Part shown: piece by piece, positions 57,648-64,000 of the stretch
How positions within the stretch are numbered: the first letter of the stretch is position 1
Layout of the letters: each line of letters begins with the position of its first letter
Origin: Melieria omissa
Lineage: Eukaryota; Arthropoda; Insecta; Diptera; Ulidiidae
Length of the DNA: 64,000 bases
Direction: 5' to 3'
Assembly (NCBI GenBank): GCA_963971225.1
Contig: OZ020270.1
Coordinates: 1,364,001-1,428,000 of the forward strand
Notes under the pieces: model-generated
The model's database searches: none
What the model was told of the DNA's origin: nothing
The model's input: the letters and a program-made list of their open reading frames with translations, nothing else
Translations under genes and position numbers: made by a program

Positions 57648-57907
57648 TACAAGAACAGTGACGGTCATATGACCGACATGCCTGACCGAAGTTTCGGTCA
57701 GCTCTCCGAACAAAGTTTCTATCATTTTTGTACAGGCGGTGTGAAAAAACTGACCGAAACTCTTGTGTACGTGTGAATTTTTGTTTCACTCTAATACACA
57801 CCTTTTGCGTATTAAGAAAAGTGTAGTTGCTCTGCTCTAACGCATACGTATTCCAACCTCCAAATATTTAGTTTTTAATGGCTATTTCATCGCCGCCGCC
57901 ACGGCGG

Positions 57908-57984
57908 CCGCCGTAGCTCAGCGGCTAGTGCGTTGGCCGCGAGTGAAGACTCCGCGAGTTCAAATCACCGTTGCAGCAAACTTT
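57908..57984 (+). other. tRNA-like sequence in FB-3 left arm
   Basis: A-box-like TAGCTCAGCGGCTAGTG (57914) and B-box-like GAGTTCAAATCACC (57956). The acceptor stem pairs imperfectly, so it is probably a tRNA-derived repeat rather than a working tRNA gene. Confidence 0.5.
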
Positions 57985-58395
57985 TTTTTCGCAATCGAAT
58001 GCGTTTGCTTAGCGCGGGCATCATCATTGGGCTTGCGCTTCGGTACTTGTTATGGCCCAAATATTGAAGTTACTGAAAAGTGCAGAGTTATTTAAATATT
58101 CAAATAATATTATTTAAATAAAGTTTCAGTACCCTACAAGACGCGACTGACCGAAACTCCACTACATTCGCAACATTTTTGGAATTTACCAATACACTTG
58201 CATGAAATTTGGCCCATGAGACAACATATCGCTGCAATTTGTCTTTCATTTAAACTGAAACAAACCATTTGACAACCATAGAAACATTAATTGCTTATAC
58301 ACGCATGTGTAAGAATGAGACAAAAATAGAAACAACTGGCGACAAGAACTCGCATCGGAGTTAATATAAATGATTAAGAGCCATCGGCTGCCATA

Positions 58396-58478
58396 GCTAC
58401 GTAGCTCAGCTGGCTAACGCGCGCGCCGCGAGTCAAATACGACGCGCGAGCCCATGTTCAAACCTCCGGTGCTTCAAA
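58396..58478 (+). other. tRNA-like sequence in FB-3 loop
   Basis: A-box-like TAGCTCAGCTGGC (58402) and B-box-like ATGTTCAAACCTCC near 58455. It is longer between the boxes than a tRNA and differs from the arm copies. Probably SINE-like. Confidence 0.45.
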
Positions 58479-59019
58479 CGCCGAAAAAAAAGAAAAACAG
58501 AAAGAAGGTAAGAAATCGAATTTAAATTTAATTTTAAATAAAAAATATTATTTGAATTGAATATTTAAATAATTCTGCACTTTCAGTAACTTCAATATTT
58601 GGGCCATAGTGCAGGTACCGAAGCGCAAGACCAAGGAAGAAGGAAGCCAATGCCCAATGATGATGCCCGCGCTAAGCAAACGCATTCGATTGCGACAATA
58701 TGGGGCCATCCAAGCAGGGACCGCAAATGAATTTTTTTTAAATGAAATTTTTTTTATATTATTTTATTTAAATTAATTTAAAAAAAAATTCAGGCAGAAG
58801 TAAAGGCAAACGGGTTTTCCAAAAAATTTCAATAAAAACCTGAATTTTTTCAATATTTAGTATTGGTCATGAATGACCGATTTATACATCACATTGTGAC
58901 CGATATTTGCATCAGCATTTCACTCAGACATTTCGGCACATGACCGATCAACTGACTGAAATTTCCATTTGTTTTCGGTGATGCTGCAACACCGACAAAA
59001 ACAAAAAAAAAAAGTTTGC

Positions 59020-59097
59020 TGCAACGGTGATTTGAACTCGCGGAGTCTTCACTCGCGGCCAACGCACTAGCCGCTGAGCTACGGCGGCTGCCGTGGC
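59020..59097 (-). other. tRNA-like sequence in FB-3 right arm
   Basis: Reverse complement of 57908-57984, almost identical, as part of the inverted arm. Confidence 0.5.
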
Positions 59098-59448
59098 GGC
59101 GGCGATGAAATAGCCATTAAAAACTAAATATTTTGAGGTTGGAATACGTACGCGTTAGAGCAGAGCAACTACACTTTTCTTAATACGCAAAAGGTGTGTG
59201 TTAGAGTGAAACAAAAAATCACACGTACACAAGAGTTTCGGTCAGTTTTTTCACACCGCCTGTACAAAAATGATAGAAACTTTGTTCGGAGAGCTGACCG
59301 AAACTTCGGTCAGGCATGTCGGTCATATGACCGGTCATATGACCGATCATATGACCGTCACTGTTCTTGTAGTGGAACTGTGGAGTTTCGTAACAATACA
59401 TATACAAAATTTTAAAACAATCCGACCAAAACACAATGTCCGTCTATA

Positions 59449-60830
59449 TTTTTTTTTTTTTTTTTTTATAGACGACCCAACGCGCAGGGGATGACCCCTA
59501 TAAATGCGAGGCATTGCGCTGGTTCAGGAAGGATATATAGGTTGGGAGAGAGGAAGTTGGGTGAAGAATTTATGGACTCTTGCCTTGAATCCATCAAGAT
59601 CATAGGTGCTGGGGAAAACATCTGCAGGGAGACCATTCCACAATCGCGCTGTTCGGGCCAGGAACGAACTTTCTCTGTAGTGCGTAGTGCGCTGAAACAT
59701 CGTTTCGACGTGGAATGCATGGGCACCAGTGTTCAAACGGGTTGCCCGTGGGAATACCCGGAGTGATGGCATCAAGCTGCTCATCTCCACTGAGCAATTA
59801 CCGAAAAAGTATCGGTAGAATAACACCACACATGCCACGTTTCGACGATGCTCCAAGGAGTCAATAGAGCTGGATGCCCTACTGTCCCCTATAAGTTTAA
59901 TCGCACGGTTTTGCACCCGATCCAGGAGCTCCAAATGGGTTTTTGAAGCCCCTGCCCATAGGTGCGAGTTAAACTCCATTTTAGGTCGGATATAGGTGGT
60001 ATAAATAATGCGGAGATCGGACGGGGTGAAATATTTTTTGCACCGCTTTAAGAAGCCAAGGCACTTGGCTGCTTCTTTCGACACGCCAAAAATATGATCG
60101 TTCCAACGAAGATCGTTCTTAATGGACATTCCCAGAACATCAAGAGCTGCCGATTCCGCAATACCCACACCATCCATAACCAGGGATGTGTTGGAATGTT
60201 GGGAGACTCGCTTGTGGGATAACAGGCAACATTGGGTCTTGCGAGGATTAAAATCGACCCTGTTCGCTTGACCCCACTTGGAGATTGTTTGTAGGTCGCT
60301 ATTAAGTGTGTCATTCATACGGCGCCGTTCTCTCTCAATCTCCACAGAGCTGGGGCGCTTTGTGAAGGAGTATGAATGACAAATGGTGCTGTCATCCGCA
60401 AACGAGTAGATGGGATTCTTCGTCAACGACAATAGGTCGTTGATGAAGATAAGGAAAAGGGTTGGAGAAAGGACCGAACCCTGCGGCACTCCCGCGCTAA
60501 GGGAATGCTTTTCCGAGGCTATGCCGTCTATTACAACACGAATAGAGCGATCATAGAGGAAGCTCGTAATCCAACGAGAGAAGATACTACCGACGCCATA
60601 GGCAATCAATTTAGACACGAGTGCTTTATGCCACACCCGGTCATAGGCCTTAGAAATATCCAGTGCAACAACCTTGCTTTCACCGAGGTTTAGAATGCTA
60701 TGGTTCCATTTCTCGGTGAGGACCGCCATAAGGTCTCCCGTCGATCGCTGTCTTCGAAAGCCGTATTGGCGGTCACTTAGCACCTTAGCTTCACCACCCC
60801 GTTTGCGGCCTTTCAAGGTCGAATTTTTTA
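59449..60830 (-). mobile_element. 5'-truncated LINE with poly(A) tail
   Basis: The 3' end is marked by a run of about 18 T at 59451-59469 (poly(A) on the minus strand). The element starts abruptly near 60830 within the RT fingers region, as 5' truncation of LINEs does. The coding frame 59524-60816 is intact. Target duplications are not obvious. Confidence 0.8.
59524..60816 (-). CDS. LINE reverse transcriptase, C-terminal 430 residues, intact frame
   Basis: Motifs in order: D-R-Q-Y-G-F-R (about residue 15), A-L-D-I-S-K-A-Y-D-R-V-W-H (50-63, first catalytic Asp), S-A-G-V-P-Q-G-S-V-L-S-P (107-118), S-F-A-D-D (138-142, nt 60391-60402), then the thumb and the C-terminal segment I-R-P-K-M-E-F-N-S-H-L-W-A-G-A, ending at P-S with the stop at 59524. 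The ATG at 60816 is not the native start. The endonuclease and ORF1 are absent. Probably a CR1/Jockey-group RT; the clade is uncertain. No stop or frameshift in 430 codons suggests a young insertion. Confidence 0.85.
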   Translation of the reverse strand: MKGRKRGGEAKVLSDRQYGFRRQRSTGDLMAVLTEKWNHSILNLGESKVVALDISKAYDRVWHKALVSKLIAYGVGSIFSRWITSFLYDRSIRVVIDGIASEKHSLSAGVPQGSVLSPTLFLIFINDLLSLTKNPIYSFADDSTICHSYSFTKRPSSVEIERERRRMNDTLNSDLQTISKWGQANRVDFNPRKTQCCLLSHKRVSQHSNTSLVMDGVGIAESAALDVLGMSIKNDLRWNDHIFGVSKEAAKCLGFLKRCKKYFTPSDLRIIYTTYIRPKMEFNSHLWAGASKTHLELLDRVQNRAIKLIGDSRASSSIDSLEHRRNVACVVLFYRYFFGNCSVEMSSLMPSLRVFPRATRLNTGAHAFHVETMFQRTTHYRESSFLARTARLWNGLPADVFPSTYDLDGFKARVHKFFTQLPLSQPIYPS

Positions 60831-61747
60831 AAATCGCTCCTTTTTAAAGGTTGACTTTTTAAAATACAACTATTTACCAAATTTCATCATTATAGCTCCA
60901 GCGGTTTGGGCTCGGTGGTGATGGCATACTTGGTTATATATATTCGATTTTTTTAAAAGCTATATATTTTTTTGGAAAACAAACATCATTTTTGAAATCA
61001 GTAGCCCCAAATAATTCAGATTGAAAATTTTCAGCGAATATAGAGCACTCCTTCTATTTTTGTCCCAATTTTGTATGGAGTAGAAACACCTACAGTTTTA
61101 TGCCGATTCCGAACGGTGAGTTGGGAGCTTTTTCATAAGCAATTTTACTCTCAGAGGTTTGCCATTTCCTACTGAGAGGATAATATCTCAGATGCGCCTA
61201 ATTGACTTTTTACATATATCGCTTTACAAACATGTACCACAGCTGATGTCTACCATTATAGTGGGTGGGACAGGAAGGCGTATCAGGTGGGCGTGGTCAA
61301 GATTAAATAGCCTATGTTTACCCCAATGAAACAGAACTGTCAGTATTGATTTACAGACATGTACAGTAGAGTGTCCCAAATAATAAAAGTAGTTTTTTCC
61401 AAGGCATACCCTCTTATTTTGTTGCAATGATGTCAAAACTATTATAAATAAAATTTATCGTACCTATTTAGAACCACGGCAACCCGTGCCGACTTGCATC
61501 GAAATATGTCAGTACTTTTTTACTAAGGCGCGCGGGAGCCAACACATTGATTTACTTGTTGTAACTTGTTAGTTTGATTGGTAAACGCATTGCTTTCATT
61601 CAGTCAACTTGTCAGTGGAATTACGCAGTTCTTAACAGGGGATATTTTTAATAGGGGACCTAAAACATCAAATTACCGGTTAAAAACTTCCCTCTAATGA
61701 ACCTGTCCTGGCAGTTCTGTTCTATAATATTCGAGAAGTTAATTTAA
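60831..61747. other. noncoding region with a SINE fragment
   Basis: No gene. 61089-61182 is a minus-strand SINE internal segment (see separate entry). The rest is AT-rich single-copy sequence in this window. Confidence 0.4.
61089..61182 (-). mobile_element. SINE internal fragment, minus strand
   Basis: Complement of SINE copy 1 from its CTCTCAGC..GGAAATGGC block through TTGGGAGCTTTTTCATAAGC to CCTACAGTTTTATGCCG. With 56167-56190 it makes one SINE split by a 4.9-kb segment. Confidence 0.75.
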
Positions 61748-63420
61748 GTGTCAATGAAGGCGCCCATCTTACTATTCGTGAGTGCATTATTTACTGGGAA
61801 AAGCCACGTATACCAACTAAATCTTAACCGAACTGTGTTAAAACTAGTTAACTTGTACCAAGCTTGGAGAGATTTGCAAGAAAATGTAAATAAAACTCAA
61901 GGCGTGTTTGAGCAACGTTGGCAAAAAAACTGGCCGAAAAGGAGGAAAAGGATTACGTTAGAAACATTGACGAGTAAAAGCGACGTGATAAATATCTGGC
62001 AGCCTTAACTCCTTCAACACCTTCTTATGAACCACAACCAGAAAATTTGTCTTTTGAATCTGAAACAGGGGATTTTCAAGAAAACTTGCCCACCTCTACC
62101 GAGAGCACATAGTCTAGCACTCTCTGAGGAAAAATTGCATAACTCCGAAATTAGTGGCAGCTTTAGAAAGGTGGAAGCAACTATTGAAGCGCTTGGACAT
62201 AACACTGACGAATATCGTAGAAGTATCCTCATTTCAAATTCGTACAGAAAAGCGAAAAGAGCGCGCAGAAGGTTTACAAGTTGATTTTCAAAACAAGATT
62301 CCGGATACTGTAACTGTCCACTGGGATGGCAAATTCTTACCAGCTTTAGATGCACGAAGATCTAAAGAAAAACGTCTACCGATAGTTATTTCGTACGTTC
62401 ACAAAGACCAACTCGCTGTGCCACAATTAGAGAACTCTTTAAGGGGGGAACTACCTTTAGACACTTCAAAAAATCGATTTTTTTTAATTGTTTTAATCGA
62501 TAGGTATATTGCCTTAGAATATCGTGTCAAAGTTTCAAAAGGTAATTCTCGAAATTGTGGAAGAGATGCATCCCGGAAAAGACTGGCGCCGAGCTCGCCA
62601 AGCGCAAACTTTAAACGGCATTTTCTCGAAACCATGGTTTTCAAAATTGTGTAAGTGATAATAAAATTACTAATGAACAGATTTTCATTATCTAGCATTC
62701 ATTTTAAAGAGCATAAAAAATTGTTCTATCTAAACTAAAGATTTAAAAAACAAAACATTTTTAGACATTTTTTGACTGCATATATAACAAAATTTCTTGT
62801 GAAAATCCTAATTTTTTTTTGTGAAGCCTGTTTTAGAGGGTTAATTTTCGAATTTCGTAAAAATTTTAGTTCATCGACGATAGAAAACCCTCTCGAGTAA
62901 GAAAATGTTTGGTTTTTTTATTTCAGACTGAAATTGCGGCCAGCATCACTTACACAATTTACGATGTCAGCGGCGATATGACTTACAGAATCATTGAAAA
63001 ATTTGTTAAATTTCTGTTTTGACTTTTACAAAAATTTTTTTGTTTTACCTCAGACATCACTGTAAATATATATTATATTGATTTGAAAAGAACTGTTTTC
63101 ATTTCCCTGTAAATCGACTGTAAAAATGACATTTTTTTCGGCCTCTAAAGGTAGTTCCCCCCTTAAGAAGCGAACAAGCAAAGGCAGTTTGGAACGCTAG
63201 GATTGGAATCTTCAAGATAAAGTGCAGATTCTCTGCTGTGATACTACTGCTTCCAATACAGGTCGTATTTATGGTGCCTGTGTGCATCTCGAACAGAAAC
63301 TGAATATAGAAATGCTTGTTTTTGCTTGCCGGCATCACGTCTACGAATTGGAATTAAAAAGCGAGCTTGAAGCCAAAATTAGCCAAGTCACTACAAGCCC
63401 TGGCATTCCACTGTTTTAAA
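61748..63420 (+). pseudogene. decayed gene of an unclassified invertebrate family, possibly transposase-like
   Basis: Separate frames joined by single-base shifts form one gene: K-L-V-N-L-Y-Q-A-W-R-D-L-Q (about 61840), K-Y-L-A-A-L-T-P-S-T-P (61990), A-L-G-H-N-T-D-E-Y (62190), V-T-V-H-W-D-G-K-F-L-P (62310), L-P-I-V-I-S, then after the MITE C-D-T-T-A-S-N-T-G-R-I-Y-G-A-C (63235) and A-C-R-H-H-V-Y-E-L (63325). I recall similar unnamed proteins from Hydra, aphids and other invertebrates, but no name or function. The D-T-T-A-S-N and C-R-H-H spacing recalls the D..C-x2-H arrangement of hAT-type RNase H transposases; that link is speculative. Many frameshifts and an internal stop at about 63198. Confidence 0.6.
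62443..63162. mobile_element. TTAA-flanked MITE family B, relative (about 720 bp)
   Basis: TTAA at 62439-62442 and 63163-63166; TIR GGGGGGAACTACCTTTAGA. It contains AACTTTAAACGGC and TTCTCGAAACCATG like 53215-53947, so both belong to one broader family with different ends. Its removal rejoins the unclassified gene between L-E-N-S-L and R-S-E-Q-A-K. Confidence 0.82.
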
Positions 63421-63593
63421 AGTTCCGAGAAAAATGTTGATTCCGAGAGGATCAGAGCTATACAGAAAAGCTAGCATGCCAAAATGTTACAGAAATTAAC
63501 GAACTGCTAGACTTTTACCGATCTGAATTAACTTAAAAGATTGCTAGAGATGACTATCGTTAATTAATAGAGCTTTCAATAATATTCGAATTC

Positions 63594-63832
63594 GAATTCT
63601 GCATGTAGTAACACCTAAAAAAAAAATTACGGGAAACTCGTTTTCTCTTTCGGTTGCTGTCCTCTCAGCTGGAAATGGCAAACCTCTGAGAGTAAAAATT
63701 GCCTATGAAAAAGGACCCGGCATAAAACTGTAGGTCCCTTCCACCCGCGTACAAAATTCACACGCACATCACGGGTGGTTGCGGGAAGCTAGGCCTTAGT
63801 CTCGCGTAAGCGGGCTGTCGTGCCAATCAATT
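63594..63832 (+). mobile_element. SINE copy 2, 5' truncated
   Basis: Matches SINE copy 1 from CTGCATGTAGTAAC to the CAATCAATTAC end, missing the tRNA-like head and an internal block near 63713. It abuts PAL-1 arm sequence at 63833. Confidence 0.85.
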
Positions 63833-64000
63833 ACACAGCGCAACAAAAAAACACTTTTTTTCTGTTGCATGTAGTTTTTCTACTGTTTCTTACTAATTTG
63901 GGTGCGCTGATTCCGAATCTACCCTCCGATTTTTTCTAGCAGCTCTAGTTTGTGAGATATAGGTACCCTGTCATTTTTTCAGTTTTTCCTCTACTTTTTC
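63833..64000. repeat. PAL-1 arm fragment (third copy), runs off the edge
   Basis: Collinear with 42265-42430 (shared blocks AACACTTTTTTTCTGTTGCAT, TTTGGGTGCGCTGATT and AGCTCTAGTT), about 90% alike by eye. It starts directly after SINE copy 2. Confidence 0.85.

Larger units (their letters stand above)
57648..59372. mobile_element. FB-3: foldback element with tRNA-like sequences (about 1.7 kb)
   Basis: Left arm 57648-58125 pairs with right arm 58541-58705 plus 59011-59372; the right arm is split by about 300 bp of extra DNA at 58706-59010. Ends CTACAAGAACAGTGACGG / CCGTCACTGTTCTTGTAG. The 12-bp palindrome GGTCATATGACC appears once near the left end and in a row of three variants near 59325-59358. 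A second terminal-like CCCTACAAGACGCG motif at 58132 suggests a nested or rearranged copy. No transposase or clear target duplication. Confidence 0.75.

Noticed and set aside
57908..57984. Functional tRNA gene
   Set aside because: Acceptor stem mismatches and presence in inverted arms point to a tRNA-derived repeat.
56191..61088. One large TIR element bounded by GGGACAAAAATAGAA-like ends
   Set aside because: Only about 15 bp agree, and no target duplication is seen, although a split SINE does flank the segment.

Overview
The window is eukaryotic and reads as insect DNA, most likely from a dipteran. It is AT-rich and intron-poor, and every recognisable protein is a transposon protein. The element types fit fly genomes: BEL/Pao, Ty3/gypsy (one of the 17.6/297 type with a tRNA-Ser-like primer site), a P-superfamily THAP transposase, piggyBac, hAT, mariner, a Tigger/pogo-like element, an RTE/BovB-like LINE, a tRNA-derived SINE and long foldback elements. 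The species call is an inference. I found no host gene, rRNA, convincing functional tRNA gene or CRISPR.

1-3179: 3' part of a BEL/Pao gag on the minus strand, running off the left edge, then AT-rich TGTATG-type low-complexity DNA. 3180-19013: one Ty3/gypsy element (gypsy-1) with two 288-bp LTRs differing at two positions and a TATG target duplication. Its gag-pol frame is split by a SINE (5922-6252), a composite of TIR elements (6474-8097), a 3.26-kb LINE (8435-11694) and a 5.5-kb P-like transposon (11890-17368) that itself carries a hAT element (12397-13314). Most of these insertions have readable target duplications, so the pol gene can be followed across them.

19080-25178: a minus-strand 17.6/297-like gypsy (gypsy-2), broken by a TTAA MITE, a 506-bp hairpin and a Tigger-like element with its own nested TTAA MITE. 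25180-26982: 5'-truncated plus-strand gypsy-3. 27000-29737: no gene recognised. 29742-34056: piggyBac element 1, TTAA-flanked, carrying hAT transposase remains. 34165-39385: piggyBac element 2, holding a LINE fragment, a second piggyBac-type transposase gene, another TTAA element and a hAT MITE.

39533-56166: the most striking structure. A long palindromic element (PAL-1, loop about 42786-42906) contains a mariner in its left arm. Its right arm is split by a second palindromic foldback element (FB-2, 44362-55985, TSD GCATTTAC, loop about 46770). FB-2 is split by a nearly complete gypsy (gypsy-4, 46992-52329, TSD CGAT), a hAT element and three MITEs. Removing the insertions makes the two FB-2 arms almost equal in length (about 1.2 kb each).

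56167-64000: an interrupted minus-strand SINE, a third foldback element with tRNA-like boxes (57648-59372), a 5'-truncated LINE (59449-60830), a decayed gene of an unclassified, possibly transposase-like invertebrate family (61748-63420) split by a TTAA MITE, a second SINE copy, and a partial PAL-1 arm at the right edge.

The genes do not form a cellular pathway. They are layers of selfish elements in both orientations, a layout typical of heterochromatin or piRNA-cluster-like DNA. Nearly all coding regions carry stops or frameshifts. The least damaged reading frame is the truncated LINE RT at 59524-60816.
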